64,000 nucleotides of DNA from Ensifer sp. Root278. Lineage in GTDB: Bacteria > Pseudomonadota > Alphaproteobacteria > Rhizobiales > Rhizobiaceae. The notes under the pieces are model-generated. The model saw nothing but the letters and a program-made list of their open reading frames with translations. It did no database searches and was not told the DNA's origin. The position numbers and the translations under genes are program-made. How positions within the stretch are numbered: the first letter of the stretch is position 1; the number at the start of each line of letters is the position of its first letter. The stretch spans positions 43,540 to 107,539 of the forward strand of contig NZ_LMJJ01000011.1 in the NCBI RefSeq assembly GCF_001429285.1, read 5' to 3'. Positions 34,649 to 42,665 of the stretch are shown here, one piece after another.

Positions 34649-35158
34649 CTAGCGCGGCGAACCTGTCGGGAGCACCAATTGCATGAATGTCAGATCGAGC
34701 CAGCGGCCGAATTTCGTGCCAACCTCGCGCATGCGGCCGGTCTCGACAAAGCCCAGTTGGGCATGAAGGCGGATCGAGGCCGTGTTCTCCGATTCGATGC
34801 CCGCGATCATCACGTGTTTGCCCAGCCGTTCGGCCTCGGCGATCAGCGCGACCATGAGCTTGCGGCCAATGCCGCCGCCGCGCCGATGCTTGTGAACGTA
34901 GACGGAGTGCTCGACCGTGTGGCGATAGCCATCGAAGGCGCGCCAATCGCCAAAGGACGCATAACCGACGACGTCGCCTTCGTCGGAGACGGCCACAAGC
35001 ACCGGATAGCCTGCGTCCGCGCGGGCCTTCAGCCATGCGGTTCGATTGGCGACATCCACCAGAGTCTCGTTCCAGATCGCTGTCGTGTTCGCCACGGCGT
35101 CGTTGTAGATTTCGCAGATGACTGGCAGATCGTCTTGGATGGCCGCCCTGATCAGCAT
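34649..35158 (-). CDS. GNAT acetyltransferase, phosphinothricin/methionine-sulfone type
   Basis: A 169-residue acetyltransferase of the PAT/MddA group: IYNDAVANTTAIWNETLVD near the N-terminus, SVYVHKHRRGGGIGRKLM as the acetyl-CoA loop (about 88-105), and NTASIRLHAQLGFVETGRM near the end. Relatives acetylate phosphinothricin, methionine sulfoximine or methionine sulfone; the precise substrate is not shown by the sequence. It is divergent from an XRE-cupin regulator 37 bases away, which is a common pairing for such genes. Confidence 0.88.
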   Translation of the reverse strand: MLIRAAIQDDLPVICEIYNDAVANTTAIWNETLVDVANRTAWLKARADAGYPVLVAVSDEGDVVGYASFGDWRAFDGYRHTVEHSVYVHKHRRGGGIGRKLMVALIAEAERLGKHVMIAGIESENTASIRLHAQLGFVETGRMREVGTKFGRWLDLTFMQLVLPTGSPR

Positions 35159-35195
35159 GCTTGCTCCTCACATTCGTTCACTATATGACTACGAT

Positions 35196-35765
35196 ATGGA
35201 TACTAAAGTAGACAGCCTGGATCAACGGCTCAGTGAACGAATTCGGCTCGAAAGAGAAGCGCGCGGCTGGTCGCTGAGCGAGCTTTCGGAGCGCTCGGGT
35301 GTCTCGCGTGCGATGATCCACAAGGTCGAGCGGGGCGACAGCAGCCCGACCGCGACATTGCTCGCCAAGCTTGCGGGCGCGTTCGGGCTCACCATGTCCA
35401 GCCTGATCGCGCGCGCAGAAATGAGCCAGAGCAGGCTGTCGCGACGCCAGGATCAATCGGTCTGGCGCGATCCACAAACAGGATATCTCCGGCGCCACGT
35501 GTCACCGATGTCCGAGCTGCCGCTCGAACTTGTCGAGATCGAGCTTCCGGCAGGCGCCGACGTGCCGATCCCGGCATCCGCCTATGCGCTTCATCGTCGA
35601 TGGATGTGGGTGAAGCAGGGCAGCCTGACCTTTGTGGAAGGCGTTGAGACCCATATTCTCGGCGTGGGGGATTGCCTGGAGCTTGGCCCGCCGCAGGATT
35701 GCGTTTTCCGCAACGCCAGCGGCGAGACCTGTATCTACGCCGTCGTCCTGTTGAGGACCGGCTGA
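35196..35765 (+). CDS. XRE-family regulator with cupin domain
   Basis: A 189-residue regulator: XRE helix-turn-helix at about residues 13-68 (RGWSLSELSERSGVSRAMIH) and a cupin sensor domain at about 110-187 (WVKQGSLTFVEGVETHILGV). It is divergent from the PAT-like acetyltransferase and probably controls it and itself. The start at 35196 (MDTKVDSLDQR) is chosen for domain fit; the frame is open upstream into the neighbouring gene. Its stop codon lies two bases before the end of the convergent phosphotransferase gene. Confidence 0.88.
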   Translation: MDTKVDSLDQRLSERIRLEREARGWSLSELSERSGVSRAMIHKVERGDSSPTATLLAKLAGAFGLTMSSLIARAEMSQSRLSRRQDQSVWRDPQTGYLRRHVSPMSELPLELVEIELPAGADVPIPASAYALHRRWMWVKQGSLTFVEGVETHILGVGDCLELGPPQDCVFRNASGETCIYAVVLLRTG

Positions 35766-35767
35766 GC

Positions 35768-36571
35768 TCAACGGTCGAGCTCGGCGATTGCGATCTGCGC
35801 CATCGTCAGGTCGCTCTCCACGCCGAAGTCGTCACCGTCCTCCAGGAACCAGGCGGCGGAAAGCCCGGCATAGGCCAATACCCAATTCAGGATCCGGCGC
35901 GGGTGAAGGCCGGTCTCCTCGGCGACGATGGGCAGGTGCCGCTGCAGCCGGCCCGGCGCGGTTACCAGTGGCAGCTGCGGATTGCAGAACAGGTTGGCAT
36001 AGTCGTAGCCGCGATCGCCAAGGACGCGCTTCGGGTCGATTGCCAGCCAGCCGCGGTCGCCGAAATCAAGGATGTTGGCGTGATGCACGTCGCCATGCAG
36101 CACGACAGGTGGTTCCGGAGCGGCAAACAGGCCTTTCGCCGCCGCAAGCGCACGGGCAAAAAAGCCGCCGTGAGCAGGAGCCGCCGCCTCAAGTGAAGCG
36201 AACCATTTGTCGAGCGGCACGAGATCCTGGGGAACGGGTGTCGAACGCGGAGCATGAAGCTCGGCAACCGTGCAGCAGATGATGCGCGTCACGTCTTCAT
36301 CGCTTCCCGTCATCGCCATGTGGAACAGGTTGCGCTGGCTGTCCGTGCGCTCCATCAGGACGGCATCGCCATCGGACTCATAGATCTGCGCGGCGCCGTG
36401 CCCGTTCCAGTAGAGCATCGGCAGGCGACCGAACTTTTCCTCGGGATCCTGCGCGACTTTCAGCATCGCTGGCTGGTTGCGGTAGCGGACGGGATGAAGA
36501 TGGCTGGAAGGCGTAATGATAATTTCGCCGTCAGGCTGCAATGACCATTTTTCAAAATATCTAGAAAACAT
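35768..36571 (-). CDS. APH(6)-like aminoglycoside/hydroxyurea phosphotransferase
   Basis: A 267-residue kinase of the APH(6)/StrB-type family (streptomycin 6-kinase, also called the aminoglycoside/hydroxyurea antibiotic resistance kinase family). The phosphotransferase signature is intact: LHGDVHHANILDF (His159, Asp161, Asn166) and AIDPKRVLGDRGYDYAN with Asp179. The N-terminal lobe shows PAMLKVAQDPEEK with the ATP lysine. Such genes occur on many rhizobial chromosomes; actual resistance activity is not established by sequence alone. Convergent with the XRE-cupin gene. Confidence 0.83.
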   Translation of the reverse strand: MFSRYFEKWSLQPDGEIIITPSSHLHPVRYRNQPAMLKVAQDPEEKFGRLPMLYWNGHGAAQIYESDGDAVLMERTDSQRNLFHMAMTGSDEDVTRIICCTVAELHAPRSTPVPQDLVPLDKWFASLEAAAPAHGGFFARALAAAKGLFAAPEPPVVLHGDVHHANILDFGDRGWLAIDPKRVLGDRGYDYANLFCNPQLPLVTAPGRLQRHLPIVAEETGLHPRRILNWVLAYAGLSAAWFLEDGDDFGVESDLTMAQIAIAELDR

Positions 36572-36596
36572 AAGGAGTTAATTTCCCAATGGACAA

Positions 36597-36620
36597 ATGC
36601 CCCGTCGGGTGACGGGGCAT
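36597..36620 (-). terminator. Hairpin after the ene-reductase gene
   Basis: Ten-base perfect inverted repeat ATGCCCCGTC (36597-36606) / GACGGGGCAT (36611-36620), four-base loop, 16 bases past the stop of the ene-reductase gene. The T-run on the reverse strand is only TTT, so it is a weak terminator. Confidence 0.6.
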
Positions 36621-36636
36621 CGGCCATGTGGGAGCG

Positions 36637-37758
36637 TCAGGCAACCTGTTCAAGGGCCGGATAGTCGGTGTAGCCCCTGGCGCCACCACCATAGAAGGTC
36701 GTCTGATCCGGCGGGTTGAGCGGCGCGTCGAGCTTCAGCCGCTCGACGAGATCCGGATTGGCGATGAACGATTTGCCGAAAGCGACGAGATCGGCTTCGC
36801 CGTCCTTGATCGTCTTCACCGCCAGCGCTCTGTCATAGCCGTTGTTGGTCATCCAGGCAGCCTTGCCGCCAGCCGCGACATAGGCGGAACGCAGAGCGTC
36901 ATAATCGAAAGGCCGGTCGCCCTGCTGGTGGTCACGTGGGCCGCCCGTCGCGCCTTCGATGATGTGGATGTAGGCGAGGGGATAGCGAGCGAGATTCTTG
37001 ACCACATAGCCGAAGAGCGTTTGCGGCTCCGGATCGAAAACGTCGTTGGCCGGCGTCACGGGCGAAAGGCGGATGCCGACACGTCCGGCGCCAATTTCCT
37101 TCGTCACGGCATCCATGACCTCAAACAGGAAGCGGGCTCGGTTGTCGATCGAACCGCCGTAGGCATCCGTGCGGTGGTTCGAACCGGAACGCAGGAACTG
37201 GTCGATGAGATAGCCGTTGGCCGCATGGATCTCGATGCCATCGAAGCCGGCGTCGATCGCAGCGCGCGCAGCCATGCGGTAGTCCTCGACGATACCTCCG
37301 ATCTCGGCGACATCAAGCGCGTGCGGTTCGGAGGTTTCGGCAAAGGAACCGGTACCGTCAGAATTGATCAGATAGGTCTTGGACTTGGCACGGATTGCAG
37401 AGGGCGCAACCGGCTTCAAACCATCCGGCTGCAGCGAATTGTGCGAGATACGGCCGACATGCCACATCTGGACGACGATCCGGCCACCCTTCGCATGCAC
37501 CGCATCCGTCACCTTGCGCCAGCCTTCCAGTGCCTCCGGCGTATAGAGACCGGGCACGTCGGCATAGCCCTGGCCCTGCTGGGTGATCGCCGTTCCCTCG
37601 GTGATCAGCAAGCCGGCCGTCGCGCGCTGCTCGTAATAGGTGACGTTCAGTGTGTTCGGAACGGCGCCGGGAGAACGATTGCGTGTCAACGGCGCCATGA
37701 CGATGCGGTTCTTCAGCGCGATGTCGCCAATGGTGATGGGGTCGAAAAGCGAGGCCAT
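36637..37758 (-). CDS. Old yellow enzyme-family ene-reductase (NADH:flavin oxidoreductase)
   Basis: A 373-residue FMN-dependent alkene reductase of the NemA/OYE class that reduces activated C=C bonds and nitro compounds. Typical stretches: LKNRIVMAPLTRNRS (phosphate/FMN binding), GGRIVVQMWHVGRISH, and EIHAANGYLIDQFLR with the substrate-binding His-x-x-Asn and Tyr. The start at 37758 (MASLFDPIT) follows AAAGGA with good spacing. It lies 45 bases downstream of an ArsR regulator in the same direction, forming a likely autoregulated pair, much like electrophile-sensing nemRA-type operons. Confidence 0.92.
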   Translation of the reverse strand: MASLFDPITIGDIALKNRIVMAPLTRNRSPGAVPNTLNVTYYEQRATAGLLITEGTAITQQGQGYADVPGLYTPEALEGWRKVTDAVHAKGGRIVVQMWHVGRISHNSLQPDGLKPVAPSAIRAKSKTYLINSDGTGSFAETSEPHALDVAEIGGIVEDYRMAARAAIDAGFDGIEIHAANGYLIDQFLRSGSNHRTDAYGGSIDNRARFLFEVMDAVTKEIGAGRVGIRLSPVTPANDVFDPEPQTLFGYVVKNLARYPLAYIHIIEGATGGPRDHQQGDRPFDYDALRSAYVAAGGKAAWMTNNGYDRALAVKTIKDGEADLVAFGKSFIANPDLVERLKLDAPLNPPDQTTFYGGGARGYTDYPALEQVA

Positions 37759-37803
37759 GGGAGGTCCTTTCATGGAGGTCTGCTTGGGAGGAGCTGTTTG
37801 CTT

Positions 37804-38094
37804 TTAGAGATCGCCGATGCTTTTGAGGAAGGCGGCAATCGCCTCTTCATCGCGGCGGTAGAAGATCCACTGGCCAACCCGGCGCGTTGTCACGAGGCCG
37901 GCGCGCTGAAGCACTGCGAGATGCGAGGAAACGGTCGACTGCGACAGGCCGCAGCGTTCGAACTGACCGGCGCATACGCCGAGATCGAGCGGATGTTCCT
38001 GTGTTGGGAAATGGAGCTGAGGCTCCTTCAGCCAGGCGAGGATGTTCACCCGCACTGGATGGGCAAGCGCCTTCAATATCTCGTCTCGATCCAT
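37804..38094 (-). CDS. ArsR-family transcriptional regulator
   Basis: A 96-residue winged-helix ArsR/SmtB-type repressor: LKALAHPVRVNILAWLKEP, then the recognition helix LSQSTVSSHLAVLQRAGLV, then RRVGQWIFYRRDEEAI. Cysteines occur at two sites (GVCAGQFERCGLSQS), which could sense metals or electrophiles. It is cotranscribed with the ene-reductase downstream. A 28-base dyad 19 bases upstream of its start (38113-38140) is its probable operator. By gene order it corresponds to the regulator next to the AbcR small RNAs in S. meliloti. Confidence 0.9.
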   Translation of the reverse strand: MDRDEILKALAHPVRVNILAWLKEPQLHFPTQEHPLDLGVCAGQFERCGLSQSTVSSHLAVLQRAGLVTTRRVGQWIFYRRDEEAIAAFLKSIGDL

Positions 38095-38112
38095 TGTATA
38101 TCGCCATATCGT

Positions 38113-38140
38113 GTTTTATCGATAGATGTATCGCCAAAAC
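38113..38140. promoter_or_regulatory. Dyad operator for the ArsR regulator
   Basis: Interrupted inverted repeat GTTTT-AT-CGATA-GATG-TATCG-CC-AAAAC. Outer and inner arms pair perfectly (10 of 10), with symmetric two-base gaps. It lies directly upstream of the arsR start in AT-rich sequence, where a self-binding repressor would sit. Confidence 0.65.
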
Positions 38141-38179
38141 TCGATATTCAAATCACAAGACCGTGAACACCATGACGGC

Positions 38180-38298
38180 AAAAAAAGAGGGCCTCAAGAA
38201 AACTTGGGCCCTTGTAGTTGTGAAGGTAATAAGAACCTCCAGAGGGGAACAGCTAATGCGGTGGCGGGGGAGGAGGAGCCACCAAGAATGCATCAGCT
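38180..38298 (-). ncRNA. AbcR-like trans-acting small RNA, copy 1
   Basis: About 119 nt on the reverse strand. Promoter: TTGAAA (38329-38334 complement), 17-base spacer, CATATC (38306-38311 complement), start near 38298. The RNA contains an unpaired pyrimidine stretch GGCTCCTCCTCCCC (anti-Shine-Dalgarno), a second CTCTGGAGG motif, and ends in a bulged hairpin AGGGCC-CAAG / CTTG-GGCCCT type with seven Us. Sequence and tandem arrangement between lsrB and an arsR gene match the AbcR1/AbcR2 (alpha-r15) Hfq-binding RNAs that repress ABC-transporter mRNAs in rhizobia. Which copy is AbcR1 is not decided here. Confidence 0.85.
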
Positions 38299-38383
38299 GC
38301 ATTTTGATATGGGAAGCGAAGTATCGGCTTTCAATAGCCGACTGTGATTTTCGTCACGGCTCGCTCGTCTTCAAACAGTAGAC

Positions 38384-38503
38384 AAAAAAAGAGGGCCACA
38401 AGATGACTTGGGCCCTTATAAGTTGTGAAGGTAATTAAACCTCCAGAGGGGAACAGCTGCTGCGGTGGCACTGGGAGGAGAAGCCACCAAAGATGCATCA
38501 GCT
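38384..38503 (-). ncRNA. AbcR-like trans-acting small RNA, copy 2
   Basis: About 120 nt on the reverse strand, a tandem homologue of copy 1. Promoter TTGCTG (38533-38538 complement), 17-base spacer, CATACC (38510-38515 complement), start near 38503. It shares the 5' AGCTGATGCAT, a CTCCTCCCAG anti-Shine-Dalgarno loop, the CTCTGGAGG motif and the terminator stem AGGGCCCAAG / CTTG-T-GGCCCT with seven Us. It differs from copy 1 mostly in the first pyrimidine loop, so the two may have partly different targets. Confidence 0.85.
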
Positions 38504-38711
38504 GAGTTTGGTATGCTGCTTTTTTGGGCGGGCAGCAATCATTTAATATGCATGACAGCCATGTCATGTGCGCATCCCTGCCCATTTCTGCATCGCACAA
38601 AGAAAATGCGCCGCATAAAATAGAGGGCGCATTCAAAATATCAAATTAAAAACATATAGTTACGGGAACAGCCAAGAAATGCTCACAAAAAGAGCATTTG
38701 CCGATTGAATG

Positions 38712-39620
38712 TCAGAAGTTCCAGTTCCGGGCCTTGGCGACGATGTAATCGCGGAAGACCTTGAGCTTGGCGGCATTCTTCATCTCGTCCGGATAGCAGA
38801 AATAGGTATCGAACGAGGGGATGTCGGCGCTGATCGGAAGCTGTATGAGGCCCGGATCGCGGCCAACGATATAGTCAGGCAGCATCGCAACGCCGATGCC
38901 CAGGAGGCAGGCCCGCTTGATCGAGGTCTGGCTGTTGATCTGCAGGTGCGACACGCGCGGATTGTCGGAATCGCGGCCGGCGATTTCGAGCCAGTTGACG
39001 TCGAGCAGATAGTTCGGCGCCGGCTCACCGAAGGTGATGATGCGGTGATTGTCGAGATCCTCGACCGACTGCGGCTCGCCGTATTTGTTGATATAGGAGG
39101 GTGCTGCATAGACGTGCATGTGCACCGTGAACAGCTTGCGCTGAATGAGGTCCGACTGCTGCGGCTGGCGCAGGCGGATGGCGCAGTCCGCATGGCGCAT
39201 GTTCACGTCGAGCTCTTCATTGTCGAGGATGAGCTGGACTTGCACGTCCGGGTGCAGCGACATGAACTCCTGGATCTTGTCGGTGAGCCAGCCCTGGCCG
39301 AGGCCGACGGTCGTGGTGATGCGCAGCTTGCCGCTTGGCTTGTCCGTGGTTTCGCTCAGCTGGACCTTGACGCTTTCGAGCTTCATCAGCACTTCGTGCG
39401 CCGTCCGGTAGAGGATCTCGCCCTGTTCGGTGAGGATCAGGCCGCGCGCATGGCGGTGGAACAGCTTGATGCCGACGTCCTGCTCAAGTGAGCTCACCTG
39501 CCGGCTGATCGCCGATTGCGAAAGATGGAGCTTGTCTGCCGCATGCGTGAACGACCCAGCCTCGGCCGCCGCGTGAAAAATGCGCAGTTTGTCCCAGTCC
39601 AGCGACATGAAGTCCCCCAT
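38712..39620 (-). CDS. lsrB: LysR-family regulator LsrB
   Basis: A 302-residue LysR regulator: winged helix at residues about 9-70 (FTHAADKLHLSQSAISRQVS), effector domain beyond 97. Cysteines fall at 146, 238 and 275 when counted from the ATG at 39620, matching the redox-active cysteines I recall for S. meliloti LsrB, which controls oxidative-stress and LPS genes. An alternative start at 39608 (MSLDWDK) has a better ribosome site (GGGGGA) and would give 298 residues. Neighbours trxB upstream and AbcR-type RNAs downstream support orthology. Confidence 0.92.
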   Translation of the reverse strand: MGDFMSLDWDKLRIFHAAAEAGSFTHAADKLHLSQSAISRQVSSLEQDVGIKLFHRHARGLILTEQGEILYRTAHEVLMKLESVKVQLSETTDKPSGKLRITTTVGLGQGWLTDKIQEFMSLHPDVQVQLILDNEELDVNMRHADCAIRLRQPQQSDLIQRKLFTVHMHVYAAPSYINKYGEPQSVEDLDNHRIITFGEPAPNYLLDVNWLEIAGRDSDNPRVSHLQINSQTSIKRACLLGIGVAMLPDYIVGRDPGLIQLPISADIPSFDTYFCYPDEMKNAAKLKVFRDYIVAKARNWNF

Positions 39621-39725
39621 AAGAAACCACTCCGGAAGACGGGGTCCTGTCTTCCGGATGTGGCTGATGCGTCTGTTCCCACACGGGGCTAGGTGCCTCA
39701 GCGGCACCACCCCGATTCGCAGCTT

Positions 39726-40700
39726 CTATTCGGCTGCAATTGCGACGGGCATATGACCCGCCAGGTATTTCTCGGTCTCGAGCGCTGCCATGCAGCCCAT
39801 GCCGGCCGCCGTCACCGCCTGACGATAGATGTCGTCCGTCACGTCGCCTGCGGCAAAAACGCCGGGCACATCGGTCGCCGTCGAATCGGCCGCAGTCCAC
39901 AGATAACCGTTGGACTTTTGCCGAAGCTTGCCTTTGAAAAGTTCGACCGCCGGGGCGTGACCAATCGCGACGAACACCCCGTCGGTGACCATGTCGGAGG
40001 TTTCGCCGGTCTTGGTGTTGCGCAGCTTCACGCCGTCGACCGAGGCGGGCATCGGCGGCTTGGCCGGTGCGCCCAGATATTCGACGACCTCGTGGTCCCA
40101 GATCACCTTGACATTCGGCTTGGCGAACAGGCGCTCCTGCAGGATTTTCTCGGCGCGGAAGGAATCGCGGCGGTGCACAACGGTGACGGTCTTGGCAAGG
40201 TTCGACAGGTAAAGCGCTTCTTCGACGGCCGAGTTGCCGCCGCCGACGACGATGACATCCTTGTTGCGATAGAAGAAACCGTCGCAGGTGGCGCAGGCCG
40301 AGACGCCGAAGCCCATGAAGGTCGGCTCGGTCTCGATCCCGAGCCACTTCGCCTTGGCGCCGGTGGCGATGATCAGGGCGTCCGCCGTCCAGTCGGTGCC
40401 GCTATCGGTCTTGATGCGGAACGGGCGCACGGACAGATCGACGTCGGTCACGAGATCGTTGACGATCTCGGCGCCGACATGGGTCGCCTGCTTCAGCATC
40501 TGCTCCATCATCCACGGGCCCTGGACCGGATCGGCATAGCCCGGATAATTCTCCACGTCGGTGGTGATCATCAACTGGCCGCCCTGTTCCAGGCCGGCGA
40601 TCAGCACCGGCTCGAGCAGGGCGCGCGCCGTATAGATGGCGGCCGTATAACCGGCGGGGCCGGAGCCGATGATCAGCACTTTCACGTGACGGGCAGTCAT
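39726..40700 (-). CDS. trxB: Thioredoxin-disulfide reductase
   Basis: A 324-residue FAD/NADPH thioredoxin reductase: FAD motif GSGPAGYTAAIY near residue 12, redox-active CATC in ACATCDGFFY (about 140), NADPH motif VVGGGNSAVEEALYL, and the C-terminal FAD stretch GVFAAGDVTDDIYRQ. Cytosolic; it keeps thioredoxin reduced. Lies upstream of lsrB in the same direction with about 105 bases between, so partial cotranscription with this redox regulator is possible. Confidence 0.97.
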   Translation of the reverse strand: MTARHVKVLIIGSGPAGYTAAIYTARALLEPVLIAGLEQGGQLMITTDVENYPGYADPVQGPWMMEQMLKQATHVGAEIVNDLVTDVDLSVRPFRIKTDSGTDWTADALIIATGAKAKWLGIETEPTFMGFGVSACATCDGFFYRNKDVIVVGGGNSAVEEALYLSNLAKTVTVVHRRDSFRAEKILQERLFAKPNVKVIWDHEVVEYLGAPAKPPMPASVDGVKLRNTKTGETSDMVTDGVFVAIGHAPAVELFKGKLRQKSNGYLWTAADSTATDVPGVFAAGDVTDDIYRQAVTAAGMGCMAALETEKYLAGHMPVAIAAE

Positions 40701-41356
40701 AGTCTTGTCCTTCGTTCACGGGGAGAGGGAACGCTCTCGTCCGATTCCATTGCGTCAATGGGAAATAGTTCCATAGTTTAGGTATTCCCTACCATGACTT
40801 TCAAGGGCGTCGGCCCTGATACACACAAGTGCTTGAGCGCCAAGCCTAGTTTTGCCACCAGATGACGCGTTTGTGCACCAGGTTCGGCCATCTGATCCGT
40901 CTTTACCGAGCCATGCGCCGGGAACAGTGCGACAGCGGAATGAATGCCGCATCGGGCCAAGCCGATGCCGCTTCTGACGGTGGCGGCCCATTTTTGCGGT
41001 AAGACCGGTGTCAGCCATGCCATTTTCCCGCGAATAGTCGGCGGGACTGCTTGTTGTCCAGCGGGTTTGGCGATATTTCACGCGGATTCACTTTGCTGGA
41101 GAAGCATATGGGGTTGAATGCCGGCCGTGCTTGGTTCCATCGCGCTGCGCTCGGCCACGCACCGACTCGAGACGACCTCGCCCTTTTGGGGCGCGCCTTG
41201 CCGAGAATCTCGACCGAGATGATCGCGGCTGCGCCGGGATAGGGGACGCACCAGTCAATATCGCCGGCCATCGGGGCCAGCTCAACCATCAGCAAATACA
41301 AAGTTTTTGACTTTGCCCTCGCGCAAAAAGTCACCACGCAAAAAGGACGAACGTTC
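40701..41356. other. Intergenic stretch between trxB and lrp
   Basis: About 655 bases with divergent genes on either side. Several short frames exist on both strands (for example 41011-41290 reverse), but none has a ribosome site, codon pattern or family likeness that I can support. If the lrp-lps operon is controlled by LsrB, as reported for S. meliloti, the operator should lie here; I cannot pinpoint it. Confidence 0.5.
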
Positions 41357-41827
41357 ATGACGAAACAAGTCGAGCTCGACGCAATCGATCTCAAGATCCT
41401 TCGCGAGCTCCAGCGTGATGGCCGGATGACCAATGTCGATCTAGCCCAAAGGGTCGGCATCTCTGCGCCGCCGTGCCTCAGGCGCGTGCGCAAGCTCGAG
41501 GAAACAGGCGTCATCAAGGGCTATCACGCGCTGCTGAATGCACCGGCACTCGGCTTCGATCTCGTCGCCTTCTGTATGGTGGGTCTGAAGCGCCAGTCGG
41601 AAGCTGACCTGAAGGCTTTTGCCGCGGCAACGGCCGAATGGCAGATCGTCCGCCAAGCCTGGACAGTTTCCGGCGAAAGCGACTTTTTGCTGCATTGTGT
41701 CGCCGAGAATCTGACGGCTTTCCAGGATTTCGTCATCGAAGTGCTGACGGCCAACGAACGGGTAGACACGGTGCGCACGATGCTGACCATTCGCCAGGTC
41801 AAGGATATCGGCCTCGTTCAGATCTAA
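41357..41827 (+). CDS. lrp: Lrp/AsnC-family regulator
   Basis: A 156-residue Lrp-type regulator: helix-turn-helix LDAIDLKILRELQRDGRMTN / DLAQRVGISAPPCLRRVRKL (residues 7-47), then a RAM/AsnC ligand-binding domain (about 70-150). It ends nine bases before the LPS glycosyltransferase gene and is very probably the first gene of that operon, as in the lrp3-lpsCDE operon described in S. meliloti. ACAAAAAGG-type purine-rich leader around 41337-41346 offers a ribosome site. Confidence 0.92.
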   Translation: MTKQVELDAIDLKILRELQRDGRMTNVDLAQRVGISAPPCLRRVRKLEETGVIKGYHALLNAPALGFDLVAFCMVGLKRQSEADLKAFAAATAEWQIVRQAWTVSGESDFLLHCVAENLTAFQDFVIEVLTANERVDTVRTMLTIRQVKDIGLVQI

Positions 41828-41836
41828 GGCCCGCCC

Positions 41837-42658
41837 ATGAACAAGCTTCCGCTTTCCGCCTTCATCATCTGCCAGAACGAAGAAGCCTACCTCGGCAATT
41901 GCATCGAGAGCCTCGAGCAATGCGCGGAAATCGTCATCGTCGATTCCGGCTCGACCGACGGCACGCCGGCACTCGTGCAGTCCTATATCGACGAGGGCTG
42001 GCCGATCCGTTTCCTGCATGAGCCGTGGCGAGGGTATGCCGGTCAGAAGCAGTTTGCGCTCGACCAGTGCACGCAGCCGTGGTGCCTCAACATCGATTCC
42101 GACGAGCGCCTGGACGAGCCACTGAAGGCGCTGCTGCCATCGCTGCTCGATGCACCGGCGGAGACGGTCGGCTGGCGCGTCGCCCGCAGGCCCTATCTGA
42201 TCGGTTACGGCTACACGCCCGAGCGCGTCCACGAAAGGCGGAACCTCAGACTGATCCGCCAGGGCAGGGGACGCTACGACCTCAATCAGAAGGTCCATGA
42301 GGGGATCGTTCCGGACGGTGCCGTCAGTGCCGCACGCAAGGGAAGCCTGCTGCATTACCGGCCGCTGATCATCGACGAGCAGATCCTCAAGGAAAACAAA
42401 TATTCGACGCTGAAGGCAGACCAGCAGTTTGCGGCCGGAAAGTCCGCGCGACCCTACAAGATGCTGTTCAGCCCACCGCTCTATTTCTACCGGCTCTATT
42501 TCCGCAATGGCCTTTGGCGCTGCGGCTTTCCGGGTTTCATCGAAGCGACGACGGGGGCGGTCTACGCCTTCCTGACCGCAGCCAAGATCTATCAGAGGCA
42601 CGCGCTGAAGCGCCGTCCGAACCATGACGACATGGATCGGCGCCAGACCAGCCCGTGA
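41837..42658 (+). CDS. lpsC: LPS-core family 2 glycosyltransferase (LpsC-like)
   Basis: A 273-residue GT2 enzyme of the WaaE/KdtX type: LSAFIICQNEEAYLGNCIES at the start, IVDSGSTDGTPAL, and the metal/sugar-binding acidic motif NIDSDERLDEPL (about 89-100). Ends with a basic amphipathic stretch for membrane contact. It follows lrp by nine bases, and its stop overlaps the leader of the next gene. The symbol is given by position and family; the sugar added is not deducible. Confidence 0.82.
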   Translation: MNKLPLSAFIICQNEEAYLGNCIESLEQCAEIVIVDSGSTDGTPALVQSYIDEGWPIRFLHEPWRGYAGQKQFALDQCTQPWCLNIDSDERLDEPLKALLPSLLDAPAETVGWRVARRPYLIGYGYTPERVHERRNLRLIRQGRGRYDLNQKVHEGIVPDGAVSAARKGSLLHYRPLIIDEQILKENKYSTLKADQQFAAGKSARPYKMLFSPPLYFYRLYFRNGLWRCGFPGFIEATTGAVYAFLTAAKIYQRHALKRRPNHDDMDRRQTSP

Positions 42659-42665
42659 GGTTCCC

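Noticed and set aside
41011..41290. Possible reverse-strand small gene between trxB and lrp
   Set aside because: No ribosome site, no recognisable motif, and a Ser/Arg/Pro-rich composition.
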